A program made the translations under genes and the position numbers. Shown in pieces: positions 11,900 through 26,500 of a DNA stretch of 64,000 nt (positions within the stretch are counted from its first letter, which is position 1; each line of letters starts with the position of its first letter). The notes beneath the pieces were generated by a model. The model was not told the DNA's origin. It saw nothing but the letters and a program-made list of their open reading frames with translations, and ran no database searches. The DNA is taken from the NCBI GenBank assembly GCA_050084515.1, contig CM114272.1, positions 36,580,001-36,644,000 on the forward strand, given 5' to 3'. The stretch is from Blasia pusilla (Eukaryota; Marchantiophyta; Marchantiopsida; Blasiales).

Positions 11900-14800
11900 G
11901 TAGATCTTGGTGTTGGTGGTCATAACCACTATGGTGCAACGTCGCCTCAAAAATAGAACCTCGGTACCTCCCCAGAGCCAAAAATCAGCAAACTATGATC
12001 TTCTCCACGCACCCTTAACATGTTGGGCTCCAGGCTATCATCTCCCTCTTGACGGTTGCAATCTCACCTATGAAGTCTAGGATGTCTCCTCCCGATGTAC
12101 CCCCGGTGAGTCAAGGATCTCCACATCTCCACCCACTAACGCCTCAACCATCTTGTGGGCTCAAACGAACTCATAATCGGGCATCGCAACATCAAAACGT
12201 TGCTCAACTACTCCAAACTGAAAATCCATGTCAAGCAATTCAAATCCATTGCTTGACCCAACACATGACCTCTCGAGGCCTTTGATCAATGGTCATCTGT
12301 GTCACTCCATGGGGAATCTAATCTCTCTCATCGGCGTTGGACTCACCAACCATTGTACTTGGTCATCCCTAAACCAAGCAAGGCACAGCCTCTTTGAATG
12401 CATGGGAGGATGGATAACTCACCAATGTGGGAAAGGTTGCTCGTGGTATGCCAATCGTGTTGACCACAATCAACTAGGTTGTCATCCCGTCGTATTTCAC
12501 TCCTTGATTAACACCTGGATCCATAATGAATCCACCAACAAATGGGTGGCGCCCACTGACACTGATCATACGCCCTCCGCAAAACCTCATGGTAATAGGT
12601 TGGTCCATCAAAGCGCCGGCGATGTGCTCGTGAACCTACACTCTTGCATCCAAAAAGACTTGAGGGTCAACCATGAATGCTCGTGATGTGCACTCGTCAC
12701 CACTCCTCAGTGTTCACCCAAAATTGGACATTCTTTCAGAATGTATGTTGGAAAATCACAAGTGCTCCTGCAAGTGTCTAAGATCCAATCATCTCCCAAA
12801 AAAATCTGGATCAAGGTCATACAAACCATGACCTCGTCCATCACTGAATGGGCTAACACGACAAGGCCAACAAAAATGACCAAATCTATGGTCTCTACCC
12901 TCACAAGTCTTACGCCCCAACAATGAAATGTCCCTGGCGAGGGCATGTGGAACCAATCCTAGATGGTGGACGTAGAAAACAAGTTGGGAAATCGATGGCG
13001 TAACAAAGCAACATGGTGAAGTGAAGCGCGCCTGTTGTATCATCAATCTCCGAACATAAAGTATTCTTGCAATACGCTTCCAAAGCAACACTAAGCTTGT
13101 CTTGATCTCTCCAAAGAGATCCACCACACAAATATCCTTCTCGGGATGCACCATGCAATCGAGGTGGTGTCAAAGGGGTCAAAGCATCACTCTTGTAACT
13201 TCGGGTTCCTAATGAACCGCCATGTTTTGGTGGGACGAAGGCCTCACTCCAAGCCGTTTGCACGTGTTCATCAGCTAAAAGTCTAAGCTCCTCTCTCGAG
13301 CTCCACAACGGAACATCCTCACGGAATGATGGCCACCATAACACTCCTCTCCCTAGGTGGGCATCTCTCGGGATGTCCTCCACAATAGGATCATGCCCTC
13401 AATCAAATCTCTGGCCATGTGATGGCATTTGCTAAATCTTTGCTAAAGTCACCATCTCCTAGTCAAGTCACCGCCTCTGCATGAATCAAATGCAGTCGTG
13501 AAAAAGTTTTCCATCACCAATGCCTTCTTAGTCTAATAGACCCTCTCCTCCCAATAATCGATGAGGAACCCCATGGGATACAAAATAGCACCACCAACCA
13601 AGACGTCGTATGACTCTCTCATTGGTCACGACGCCTTAGCTTGCACCATAGACTCATCTCAGAGGATGTCCTAGGCGAATCCTCACCATGCCAACTCATG
13701 TCGGGTCATAAACTGTGATGATCCAGATCCTCCCAACGATGTCTGAATCACAAATGGACAATAGCTCTCACATCGGCTCTTGTCAAGCCCAACCCTTCAA
13801 TGTTGCTTTCCCAACATCAGGGTTGCGCTCCCAAATCCAAGAGGACACATTGTGGTGAAAACTCTACCTCCCATACTCACAATTGGAAGACCTCTCCCCG
13901 GTTATCTAGCAACACAACACCAAGTAAGCCATGGCATCTCTATGGCCGGTTTAGCGGTAATCTCCGCTAGTCATCTAAGCGACCCTAACTTTCTATGAAC
14001 TGAGGTGATGGTCTAATCCCATCCATCATGGTCCATCACTCTTTCACCTCGGGCGTGATGCAAGAACTCCATCTCCATGCTCACATAGCGTAGCGACTAA
14101 CCAAAAACCTCGATGGATGACCCCCAACATCATAATATCTCTAAGCGGAAAATGCACGGAGCACCATCATGGCCGCCCAACATCAACTCTCAACATACTA
14201 CTCGGTATCAGCAGAGGGAGTGGACACTTGCTCTCCATCATCCTCTCGAACATAACTCTACATGCAACTCTTCAAGAACTTAATCAAGACCTATCCATGC
14301 ATGGGATTTCATCGGCCGGATAACGTAAAGACGAGGAAGTCTGTGTTTCTAGCTTCCCCTCTCTGTGGGTCCAGCTCCTGATCGCCTCCTTGTGCCTTCC
14401 CCATGGCTCGCAGTCAGCTGCGGGATGCATCAAATTGAACAATCGTGCCATCCCATCTAGATCCCCATATCAATGCTAAGATGTGGATGCCTCCAAGCAT
14501 TGGGTAACCTCAATGCCATAGTGACAATCGACTACTATAATTGTGATCGGAAAAGCCATCCCAACCTCACGCCACGTCTCCCTCGACTCTAGGTGATGGA
14601 ACTCTCCATCTCCTATACGTGCAACTCCACCATCCTCGGCCTCCAACTCACGTCGTCCCCAACATGACCTCTTGCGTGATTTCTAGGGCCCATGTCCCGA
14701 TCGATCCTCACAATCTGGTGCCTCTCGGCCTCAGTCCGACGTAAATCAAGGTGTAAGATCAAACACCTAATCGCGTGTCTAACCATCTCTGACAATAGTC

Positions 14801-16127
14801 ACATTGATAACTAAGGTGCAACATCATCTCCTCCATGTTGAGGCATCCTCCATGACCCAACTCTCTAGGTGCACTCTTGTTGGTGATTACCTTCACCACA
14901 TGCCCAACAAATAATTCTTTCACGACTCTTTGTTGAGCCTGAAACTGAAGGCGCCCTGGGTCTATGTGCACCTTGGGCCCTCGTGGTACCTCCCTTGAGC
15001 TATGGTACCCACAGATCTATCTCAAAATCTACATTGCTCCACTAGTGATGTAGGCAATCTCCATGTGATTGCTCTGCCAGAACTTATGGTGGCTACCCTC
15101 TCCTCCGCCATGTTGCACTCAATGTTCTTGGATAATCCTAAAAACATCTTCAATGTGGGTGAGGTGCTCATAATGAAGCACTCCCTCACCTTTATTGCCT
15201 GCAAGGTCTCTGGGCTAGCATCACGTACCTTGACAAGATAGCATGGGGACTTCGTCTTAGTGACGTTAATCTCACACGAGCGTTGCAGTGTAGGGCCTCA
15301 CGTGAAATCTTGCCAGCGCCTCTAGGAGTGGTGGATGCTCCGCCTCCGTGGTCGAATCCGAACTAGGGGTTAAAGTGCAAGCTGCTCCAATAGTAACCCT
15401 CCTAAAACATCCTTTGTGTAAGAGGAAGAAGCCTCTCTTGAATCCTTCTCCTCATTGGGAAATGACTTCCCATAACACATAATGTCGTCATAGTAGAGTT
15501 GCCATGCCTCAATTACCTAGGTTATCTTGAGAGAACTCATGGTAATCATCTATAGGCGCCTCCATATGCTAGAACATTCCATTCTATGTTGTAAATGGGT
15601 TGAACTCTCTAGAGTCCCTAGCCCGTTGTGGAGTCACACCAACTCCTAAACTCCACACAAAGCTGCTTGCAAACTCTATATCACCGCTTATAGCATCCAA
15701 AACCTCTACGCTGCCTCTACTCCGATCGTCCATCTCATACCCAATTGGTAGGACCACTCAGTGTGTGTGGGTGAATCACTAACACACTCCTCTACACTCT
15801 CCCCTTGTCTCAAGACAACATAGAAGGAGGTCCAGCGGGTCCCTCATGGGAGACCACTTGAAAAACTTGCCCCATCCATAAATCTTCTAGAGCTACCCTC
15901 AGGTCCACAACACTCGCCTCTCAAAGTCCCGGAAGGATGTTGTGACAACCCTCATGCCCCTCTCCTTATGATCACTCTCAACCTTGCCAGTAATCACTCA
16001 ATCACTCAAACTAAATAGGTGGCACTCAATCTACATCCTCTCAATGAGACGTGTGTTGCGGCAACAAGCGACGTGGTGTGGCAATTAGCTACTATCCTAT
16101 CATCTCATCAACAAGACATACCCTCAA
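11900..16127 (-). other. Presumed gag/protease side of the gypsy element, unrecognised
   Basis: Minus-strand open stretches of up to 157 codons (12,910-13,383) occur here. The best hint of a nucleocapsid is a C/H-rich patch near 12,800-12,950, which is not a clean CCHC knuckle. About 4.2 kb is long for gag plus protease in a simple gypsy element, so a nested insertion or extra domain is possible. No function is assigned. Confidence 0.4.
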
Positions 16128-16600
16128 TGTAAACATCCCACACTAAGCTCTCCATGGTGTGCACTCTCTCTCATGTCAAACCAAACCCACTCTCCTAATG
16201 AGAGGCTTGGATTACACACAAGACAAGAAGACCATAAAGCTCATACACCACGCTAAGAGGTTCAACAAAGAGAGAATGAGCACTCAAACTCTCTCTTGAG
16301 GTATATTCCCTTCCTTCTCCCAAGTTCTCTCTCATTAACCAATGCTTGCAGAAATCGCCCCTTGGCTTGACTTGTTGTAGGGTCAAAGTCCACTTCCAAA
16401 AGTGGAAAGTTAATATATTCCAAATGAAACTTACTCAAAATAGTAAGTTTATCTATAGCTCAAATTATTTAAACAAAGAGAAAATCTACTTTCTCGAAGC
16501 TGCCTGGGGCCAGCGTGAGGTCGCCCTTGACCTCTTGAGGCTATCCTCTTCAGTATCTCCTGGCGCCTACCAGATCTCAGCTTAATTCAACTCTAAAGAT
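16128..16600 (-). repeat. Right LTR of the gypsy element (5' LTR)
   Basis: Pairs with the left LTR at 8143-8640. The copies differ by many substitutions and small indels, so the insertion is not recent. I could not identify a primer-binding site just inside it. Confidence 0.75.
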
Positions 16601-19600
16601 GACACAATGCTCATTCCTGAATAATCGATGAAATTCTGTGGTTGGTTGTGGGATTTGTAGGCTTATCATGTTGTGGCATTCATCAATGGCACTAATTACT
16701 TGTAGATCATTCCATTTGCACCATTGATACGTCAAGCATATTATCCGCGTACAGCTGCAAATAAAATGCAACAGGCAATGGCTCAGATCATTTTATGTTT
16801 GTTGTCATAGCAAAGAGGGATGGCACATCGAGTGTAATATGTATAGATCCTGCAGCACATCCTAGATGTATGAAAGTTAATCCACCGCACTCTGCCGTTT
16901 GCCTCTCTTGTTGATCCTAGGATAGGTAAAGAAGCCAAGTACAATGCTCTAAGGCTATTTCTTCAAGTAGACCCCCAAACATTTCCCATTAGTTTCTTGA
17001 ATTCATGCAAGGTAACCCTATGAATCTCTGAATTCATATATAGATAGGTTAGGAAGGTATTATTAGTTAACCTATGGGTGAACAAACTATATCTCTGGTA
17101 CATAATCGTTGATTGAGCTACCCGACCCAAAATGTGGCTTAGTAATTCTCCCCCTCTTCTTACGTTGAGGTGATCCTCAGGCATCACGGAAGAAAGACTA
17201 GCTTACCCATAGTATGGCAGCTTGTGATCCATATAGTGTGGAACTTAACGTTCTCGAAATGTTCAATATTCATTCCTAGTGAAAAGCGTAAAGTCGTACT
17301 ATATTTTCTCAACGATAGTGTATTTTTAGAGATGCTACCCAATCTAGAGATCAATTTCTCCAATGACCACAATGGCATCTCACCCAATGCATTAAGACAC
17401 AATTTTTCCCTTCCTATTTCCTACATGAGAGGACATTTTACAAGTCACTCGTCCTTCATTGACTATATGCTTTGAGGTTAAACAATTTTTAGTGTATTTA
17501 CACTTTATAAGCAATATGTACTCATCATGTACCAATTGTGACAATCCATAGCTCTTGCATCTTCAAGTCGAACATGCATCCTAACAAGGAGCTTGAATAG
17601 TTAAGGCATAAAAGTCCTGATTTATCGAAAAAGGATATTTATTCTCAACTATCGAGAAGTATAGCTTTAGTGCTTAGATGCTGCAGTCCATCTTGGCACT
17701 ACAGCCACCTAAGGGACTTGAAGGCTATGGTAGCTAAGTGAGGATGCCTGATTTATTCCTAACACTTACCAATCGATTTAGGTATTTGACACTAGGTGGC
17801 AAGGTCTGGATATTGAGCGAGTGGTCCATGAGAATACACCCAAAGTATTCATGGAGAGATCGACAATTGAGTCGCAAAGTTATTCCCATACAAGGTGAAA
17901 GACTTTCTTCAACAACTACACTCTCGGCCCCTGTTCTTGGCCGAATCATCAATTACTTGATTCGATATGAGTTCTGGTGTAGAGAGTAGTCTCAAGGTTG
18001 TAGGCGGACAAAGTCCGTGTCCCGAACTTGTCGTGTCAGTCGGTGACATATGTTTGTCTTGAGGACGAACATGTCCATGCGGGCCGAGTGCGAGCTCCAT
18101 GAGTCGCCCGTTGCCCGGCCGCACTTCTGGGCCGTGCACACCAAGTATTTCACCCTTCCTCGGCTAGTGCGCGACACGCCGGCACCCTTTTTTGTCGGGC
18201 GACATCGCGGACAAGTTGGGCCAGCGTTAAGCCCTTTGATTGGTCATCCATGTTAACAAAGATATGAGCTCCTTATCTACACCTTCGCCATGTCTACTGT
18301 ATACTCAATGCGAGAGAAGATGGACCTATTTCATGAAAGAAAGGACCTCGGATCTAGGCTAATTATGTTGTTTGGTCCCCTTGGGTGTAGGAAAACCTTT
18401 TTTTATACATTTTCTGTATTGGACTTCTGCTTTTGTATCTTCATTGTTGACTGACAACAAACATCGTTGTTGTGTGATTGCACATCAATGTTGTTACAAT
18501 GCACTCTACTTTGCCATTCCGATTAAAAGAGACTTACAATTCATGCACACTTTTATAATCAATATACACAACTTAAGGAGGCATAAATTATAGTTATAGA
18601 TGAGTGTTCTATGCTTACATCACGTCTACTTCAAATTGTTGCCATGAGATTGCATCAAGTATCATCACGACCAATCCTGGATTCATTCTGAAAACTCCTT
18701 GTATTGGTAGGTGATCTCCTCAACTCCCTCCAATTTTTCATCACAAGTCATCTCGGCTCAAACCTACTTTGTCACATTTCATCATCACCTTTTTATGTTA
18801 CTATGAAAAAGTATCATCTCTCTACAACCATCACACATACTAGTGACACGTCTATCATGAGTTCTTATCTTATGGGAGGCGGAAGAACCAACTTAGGTTT
18901 TAATAGACTCCCATTTACCAACATGCTTTGTTAAAGAAGACAAAGCAATTGACACGATTGATGAAAATACCGCAGTTGTTTGTTCTCATCGGTTTTATGT
19001 CCAACTATTTAACTTGATTGCACTTTGAAGACTTTATGGCCATGCTGAAATTTTTCCTATCCATGTCTCCATTGATGCACCTAATGATCCAAAATTTCAT
19101 CGATTATTTGCGTATACCAATTTCCATCACCTACAACTTCTTGCTGTGGTTGCAAGGTCTTGTTAACTTCAAACATTGACATTGACATGGGTACATTGCT
19201 TTTTGGTATCTGTTGTTGAGTGCATTCATGATATCCACCAACTTACTACCATTGTCATCAAGCTTCACTCTAATAGTAAAGTTGTTTGCATAACAAGAAA
19301 AACATCTCTACATTCGATATTGCCCAAACTTGAAGTATCATAAAAAACATTTCCTATTGTTCTTGGCTATGCAATTGCGTCATGAAAGTTAGGGCCTCAC
19401 TGAGGGAAGTGTTTATTGGTCATAAAGTCAGCTTTTTGCATATGTTCTTATCTATGTTATGCTCTCAGTAAGAAGTACATCCCAACATCGCATCCTTGGG
19501 CCCTTGTGCCCATCAGTTTTGATATATTCACTCACGCATGATTTCTTTTCCATTCACTTTATTTATTAATTGCTGAAAATTCATATCCTTATCTAGCATG

Positions 19601-22600
19601 GCAATCAGGACGGATCGCGAGGGTCGTGGGAGGGAAGCCTCTTTGCATGTGCAGCCTCCAATTCAGTGTTGAAAAGCTAACATCTCGGGTAGTGCCTCTA
19701 CATCACTCGCAATATTTTCTAGCGATAGCGACTTACCCTAATGATCAACATTCTCTCACAACGTACCAGTTTACCACCTTGAAATGAGCAAAGAAGATCG
19801 AGCAAGATACTTTCGAGTTTTTGGCCATACACTACTTTATCCTTATTCCACACTCTTGTTTCTACCGTTGACTATGTTGTTGCCAAAGTACCAAAGTCAA
19901 TGCGTAGACTTTGCCATTGTCAAGATGATATTGAATGACACGCCCAAGTGACCTAACGAGAGCATCTCTCAGATAATTCCTCAATTGATCCACTATTGAG
20001 GTATGCTAATAGCCTAAGTCTAGATCAGTCTTTCTATGGAGGCAAAATTTGGTGACTCATTGATTAGAGGAAGTCTTGGGCACACCCTTTCACGGAATTA
20101 AAAATAGCCATCAAAGAAACAAGTACTTTATTGCGCTATTCTCTTGCTACAAACTATGTGCATTTGATCTTTACTTGTTGAATACTATTTACTTGTGTTT
20201 GATGTTGTCAGTATGCACCAGTATTCAAAAAAGAAGTTATCGTGCATAAAAAGGGTCCCTTTCAAAGAGTTGGAGTTGACAAGGAGCAAGCGACTACTCA
20301 CTTCATACGACCCATCATTTGTGTAAAACCCCATCAATTCCAAGAATTATGGGTGATCATGAAAGCTATCTGTCGATATGCTTGTGGATGTGACTTCAAC
20401 GAAGACATCTCACTTTCTTGCTTGCCTCAGAGTGCCGAAAAGATGGAACTATATCTGAGACACCCAATGCTAAACAATACAACATTGCATGCTATCCATA
20501 ATCCGACTACAGAGGCTCAACTTTTATGGAACTTGTGGTAATAGATCTAGTTTTGTACACTTTCAAACAACATTATCTCTACCATGGACCTCCACCCCCT
20601 AGAGTCCCCAACAAGAAAAAATGTGCATAACTCATTACATCCGGAGGTATAACTCACTCCCAAAGTCTTTCAATTGTGTTTTATTATCGTTGCTACCAAT
20701 TACTTCTTACTAAGTGATGTTCATATTTTCTTTGTGAATACTAAATGTGTTGCTATTATGAACATGGAGTTGTGAAAAACAAAAATGTGACAAAATCACT
20801 TAAATATATTAAAAATCTTGGAGATACAAAGTGGCCCAGTCCCGTTTGTGCGCTCACAGAAAGCTTTGATGGAACTTGAACATGGGAGATAACTCAACAT
20901 ACGAGAATGCGCTCTGTTGCAGCTCCGACTATTTCACTACTCCGGGAAACTAGGATTTTTACCTATTTTTCTTCGTTTCTATTTATTAAAAAATTTGGAT
21001 TAGATAATCCTAGTTCACGCTACTCCATAAACCACCTACGTCATATTACTATAACTCCTTGACGTCTAAGTCGAACCATCAATCTAGGTTTCTCCTCTCG
21101 TAAAATGATCAGTTAATGATCTTGAGAGAAGTGGATGTTGAGAATCCAACAAGACCCATGCAAACCAAACCACTACTAGCTGCACTACATGCAATATTGA
21201 TTTTGAACATGTCATTAAGTCAAGCACATCAATAAAGTGTATTATGAATCGAAATATTGTATGGATGTGGATTTTTGTCAACTTCATTTTGTGCCAAATT
21301 AGCATATTAGCCACTCTACTCGATGTTCTCATTCTAGTACAACTATGAACAACACACCAACGGCTTTATAGTTTGGCTTTGTTGGAACACCTTATACACA
21401 TATTGTTTGATACATATTTTCCACTTGATCTCAACACATTAGGTGTATCTGTTGATGCATGTAACATTTGTTTTTTTTTACATCCACTGATGTCACACTA
21501 TCGCTTTCCCGAACATCAATGGATTGCACATTTATATCTATTCCTTTTTGCCTAATTGTTGATAAATATGTATCTCGTGTTTTTATTCTTTAGCTTGTTT
21601 CCTTATGCGTATTCAATGTTAATATTGTAATGGATACAAGCCTGTTTATCACTACTTTATTCTATCCTTGTTTATCTTGTGTAGAAGAAGAAGCGGTTGC
21701 ACACTCCACAAGCAGCAATTATCGTATCCTATAACGCAGACTTCATCGTCTATCCAAAAATAGGATAGAAGAGGCAAGTTCACTGAGCATCCGAGTTTTG
21801 AGACAAACCAAACGTCATCATGTTAGGCCTGATTAAACACCAAGTGTACCACCTCATATATTTAATGTTTGTTTTGCCCCTCTTTGAGACTTCTTAGGCT
21901 CAACTTGCAAACTTCGAGACATAATCGATGCATTACATATTGTGTTAACAGTTGGCAAGGAAGACGAGAACCACATCGGTCTGATGGCCAAACTATGAGA
22001 ATATATTGATAGTATCTCAATTAGGCTTCTCGGTTGACTAAGTATATTGTTGACAAACTACCCAAGGACACAAATATATTGCTGAGAGGTCTCTCATATT
22101 TAGTCACTCATTCCACATGTACAAATTGACTTAGTCTTGTAGTTTAGGAGTTCGATCGATGCATGAGAGGGCAACTACTTAGAAAGTTTTTAACGACAAT
22201 GCTTTTTATGTGTTATCGATTCTTGCTCTAAGTTGTTGGGTATTGAGTCACACTACTCTTACTACTTTATGAGATATTTTTCTTTACGATTCAGATTATC
22301 GTTCAACATGGTTGGATTGTTGTAAAAGTACTAGCTACTTATAGCACCATGAATTGAAGATTTTTTTTTCGTCAATTTACTTGTGTATATGTACTTCCCA
22401 CTACTCTTATGGAGTGCCATGTGATTCAAGCTCTTTGTGCACCATTGTGCTTCTTAACTATGCAACAGACGATATTATAAGTCATGTTCATGAGTGATCA
22501 TCGGGCTTCCTTGGCAAATAACAACCAGTATCACAATTTTTTGAAAGTGAATTCCATCAAGTTTTACTTATGTAGTGTCTAGGTACTCTTTGTTTATATT

Positions 22601-22960
22601 TCTATAGCATCCACACCATTGGGTTTACGCGTTACTTTCTTCCCTTCCTAGTTTTTTCGACACACTCTTTTCCTCATCATCTTCTATTTGGCTAGCATGC
22701 ACTCTGTGCTTTTTATTCTACCGCCTCATGCATAAACCGTACATCGGCAGGCATCTCCATCAATTCTTGATGTTTGCTTGAGCAATATATTTGTCTACAT
22801 GGGTATCATTTGGTCACACTGGTAGCACACCAATCCGGTGTGTAAGACTAATTGTGTTGCACAATAGTATTTATTTCTTAAGCTAGCTATATAATGAAAA
22901 TTATTTTTCTACAGTAATGAAACATTTTCTTGATGTCCCGATTGCCACAAAGGGCCTCAT
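16601..22960. other. Unrecognised repeat-like intergenic sequence
   Basis: Over 6 kb with only short open stretches, all below 102 codons, and no protein motif I can name. One GC-rich patch stands out at about 18,000-18,250 and includes a short imperfect palindrome, ACATATGTTTGTC..GACGAACATGT, at about 18,046-18,074. Confidence 0.5.
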
Positions 22961-22965
22961 AGTTT

Positions 22966-23085
22966 TTTTTTTTTTTTTTATTTTGACGGGTTTCGTATGA
23001 GCCCCTACACTTGTTAAAATGCGCTTTTTTTTCTTTTTTTTTTTTTTTTTTTTTTTTTTCTTTTTTTTTTTTTTCTTTTTTTTAA
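22966..23085. repeat. T-rich tract upstream of PIG-T
   Basis: A run of T (about 22,966-22,979) is followed by a 55-60 bp tract of almost pure T broken by single C at about 23,024-23,083. It ends about 420 bp before the likely PIG-T start codon. Confidence 0.9.
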
Positions 23086-23508
23086 TAATTATTTAGCGGA
23101 CCAATTTCTAGGTGTTGGCAGCGAAGCAAATCGAGTACCGACGAATTTCGCTGAATCCTCTTGAGCAGACGAGCGCTTCTGCTTCCTCCTCGCCCGCAGC
23201 AGAAGAGAGCGTCGTGAAGAACAGAGTAGCTCCGATCTCTGCAGATGGGTGGGTATGCGGGCTGCCATGGAGATGGAGGAGGAGTGGAACGATCGTGGAG
23301 GGGGCGAAATGGAGGCGAGAACGGAAGCGCGAGCAGAGCTTCTTCCTGTTCTGTATCCAGCACAGGAGAGTGTAGTGAGTGCGCAGGGGGGCTCGTTCTT
23401 GCGGCGACCGGGCAGCCTGGGGACTGAGGAGAATGAATGTGAACGCGCTGACAATGGTGAGAGAACGGAGTGCGAGCAGAGCCGCGGCGGATTGTGCGAG
23501 CGGCCTCG

Positions 23509-26500
23509 ATGGGAGTGAGGGAGGGTCAGGTTCAGGTCAGGGTCTCTTTCTGTGTGGCGGTGGTGGTGTGCGCAATTGGAGGACTGTGGTGATGCGTTTG
23601 CGGGTGAGGAGTTTTCAGAGGGACCTGCTGATTCGGCCGCTGTCGATGGGAAGATCTTGTCTCACTTCTATTCAAGAACAGGGATTCGCAGCGTGGCGCT
23701 GGGGGTTTTATCCTGTTTCAAGGCCATATCCCAACTGGTGAGTCCTGAGCTGCCCTTGCATCGGACCAGGGGCGATCGGACAGAGGAGTCGTTGAAGTCG
23801 GAGGCGATAGAAGAGATCGTTGTAAGAACTGTGGGATTGTTAGCGAGAAAGGCAGACGTTAGGTGCTTGCAGTGAGGCGAGGGGAGACTGCGCGCGCTTT
23901 GGAATCATAATGCATCTCCTGGATTCCCAGTTTGAATTGTGATGAACTGTACGATGTGGAATTGTGTGGTGGTTCATCAATTTGACTGAAATATTTTCTG
24001 CTTTCAAAACTGCCAGGTGATGGACAGAATAGAATATTCATGTTGTCGATAATATTCCAGAGTGTCGTCATGTTTTTTAGCATGGGGATCCATGTATGTG
24101 GCTTCTTGCAGGTGCAGAAGTTCACATAAAGGAGATGGAACTCTCGTTTACACAGGAAGATGGAACCATGAGCGGTGGGGGGAGCACTGGACCAATTGCA
24201 AGTCAATGTGAAACCTTCCGGTGTCGAGCTGTGGGCGGAGTTCAGTGTGCCCTCCTGAAGATTGACCCACCTGTTGCGGACTTAATATGCCCTATCTGGG
24301 GCTACTCGATTAATTTCTTAGAATCGCTGCCACAATTGCTTTTTTTTTCAACGTTTCACATTCGGATCTCTGTCCAGCAGGCGTGCTGGGTATGGTTTAG
24401 AGATTCCTGACCCACTGAAGAAAGGTCAGAAGGTGGGCTCTGGATTTGTGATATGGGGCTCTTTCCTCGAGAGGCTGTCTGCACAGAAAATTTGGACAAT
24501 CTAAGCTGAAGCTTCTACCTTGTGCAGAGACAAGGCAGGTCTTACGACTCTTCTGGATAGACCTAGTATATACAAAGTTACTATCACTCACTGAGAGTGC
24601 GCGTTCGCTCAGACGAGTTTGAGTGCAGGGTGCTGCCATTCAGAGCAAGGATGGCACAGTGTTAGAGACCCTTACTTGGTCTTGCAGCCGGGACAAACAA
24701 AGGAGGGAGATTTTGGTAAGAAGGAGTTGCCACATTGGTCTCTATCATCAATATTCGGACAGAAACTGGAGGGGTTGCCCTCTTGCGAAATCCAGTCACG
24801 TGTTTGGGCTGGAGGTTCTCTTGTTGGAGAAGTCAAGGCTCTTGATAATAGTAGGGTAAAGCACAAAGTTGCCAGGGGACGTTCTGTCAAAGATCTGGGA
24901 ACAATGAAGAATTTTTAACGGACACGTTGATTTATGGAGAATTCGGTATTTCATTTGAGCCTACCAGATCGAATCTTTGTGGAACCTGGTACACATGGAG
25001 ATGCAGACAAATTCATCTTTGGTGCTGATTATGTGCTATCGGAGAATAGGTATGGCATGGACTTTGAATCTTGGAATATTATGAAAGAGAGAGTGCACTG
25101 GTCAAGCCTCCGAGGACCCTTTCGGGTCGCTAGGTTTCTTTGCAGAGTGGTAATCAGAAAGGGTCGATTGTGATTGAGCTGAAAAAATTATAACTACAAG
25201 TTAGAAGAGACTCAGTTCATGCACAGCTATATGAAGAGGTCAGTGGAGGAGGAACCGATTGGTGAGACTTCCAGCACACAGCTCTTCTATGACTGATGGC
25301 CAGAGTTGTGACCATCTTCCAAATGGTTCCGTGGTATCTGCGGCTGTACTTACACTTTTAACGATGTCTTTGGATGGTGACAAGTGCCAATAAGAGATTG
25401 TTACCCAAATGCAGGTCACACCTGCAGAAGATCGCCTATCTCCAGCAGTAGTAGAGATCAAGCTGAGAATCCTTCAAATATCAGCACATTGTCTCTCAAC
25501 ATTGAGTTTGACAAGGTCAGATGGGTCACTTCCTACATTTTCAGAGATTCTAATTTTCTCCTTGATCCCAGTTTCAATTCCTAAGGATACTGATTCAAAT
25601 CTGTGCAGGGCTTCCTTCACATCGATGAGCATCCACCTGATGCCAATCGTGGATTCGATCTTCCATCAGCTTTGATCAGCTTTCCTGATCATGACACAAA
25701 GGAATTATTCAAGTCCAAAGGTGACAGCTTTTGATAGTGAGAATCCTTTGCTACAGAGCTTTCAGGTAAAGTTCACTTGTTCACTCTTCACACATTTGGC
25801 TCCTCCCAACTACCTTTTCACGATTGGCACCATCTGCTGTAATCAGTTCGCCATGTCCAGGTTCTCTCAAAGCTCTTTCAGTGTAAATTGTGGACGTTTC
25901 TCTTCCAAGATCTTTTTAATCACTTGAAAGACTCAGAAAATTACTTTTGCATGAAAATAAATTTGAGTCCATTTTGTACTCAAAGTATACCCCTAAGCAA
26001 GCCTTTGCTTGTTCGTTCTGCGCAAGGACTCTGGATCTGTGCATGTATACAGTGACAAACTGTTAATACCTCCTGTAACCCGGACTTCAGCATGCCATAC
26101 AATGTGATTACATTCACATGCACTATTATTCTGGCTTTGTATTTGGGTCCCTTCTCAATACCCTAAGTCGGCGAATTGGGGAAGAAAGGAGACTAAAGAA
26201 AGAGGTCAACTACTCACTCTTGAACATGACCCCCGCTGTGCTTCATGCAGTCAATGATACTCAACAATGCAGCATTGTATTCCATTTGAAACCTTTGCGT
26301 TTGAATGCTGAAATCTGCAAATGTACAAAGCAAACTTGAATTAATAAAGGAATTCTGCATTTAAAAATTGGATGATCAAGGTTGGAGCAGGAATCCCTGA
26401 TATTCATGTGCATTGCTTGACTCTTCCAGGTGGAAAAGGAGAAAACTGAGACAAGTTGTAAGCTCAATTTATGGAAGGCAAGAAGCAGAACACAGAAAAA

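Larger units (their letters stand above)
8143..16600 (-). mobile_element. Ty3-gypsy LTR retrotransposon, decayed, both LTRs present
   Basis: Terminal repeats at about 8143-8640 and 16128-16600 share long blocks such as AAGCTCTCCATGGTGTGCAC and CTTACTCAAAATAGTAAGTT-like sequence. Between them the minus strand carries pol remains in gypsy order from right to left: reverse transcriptase (11.07-11.74 kb), RNase H (10.54-10.76 kb), integrase (9.83-10.21 kb). Integrase after RNase H separates gypsy from copia. The gag and protease side (about 11.9-16.1 kb) is long and unrecognised. Every domain is frame-broken. The wording of the integrase and reverse transcriptase resembles a gypsy lineage I associate with mosses and lycophytes, from memory only. 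Confidence 0.88.

Noticed and set aside
12228-12686. 152-codon plus-strand open frame inside the gypsy element
   Set aside because: It is on the strand opposite to the element's pol genes and has no recognisable motif; most likely a shadow frame.
20242-20541. 99-codon plus-strand open frame in repeat debris
   Set aside because: No motif and no coding neighbours; length is within chance expectation for this much sequence.
23089-23518. Several overlapping open frames on both strands before the PIG-T signal peptide
   Set aside because: None joins in frame to PIG-T motifs as well as the ATG at 23,509 does; the region is more likely the leader.
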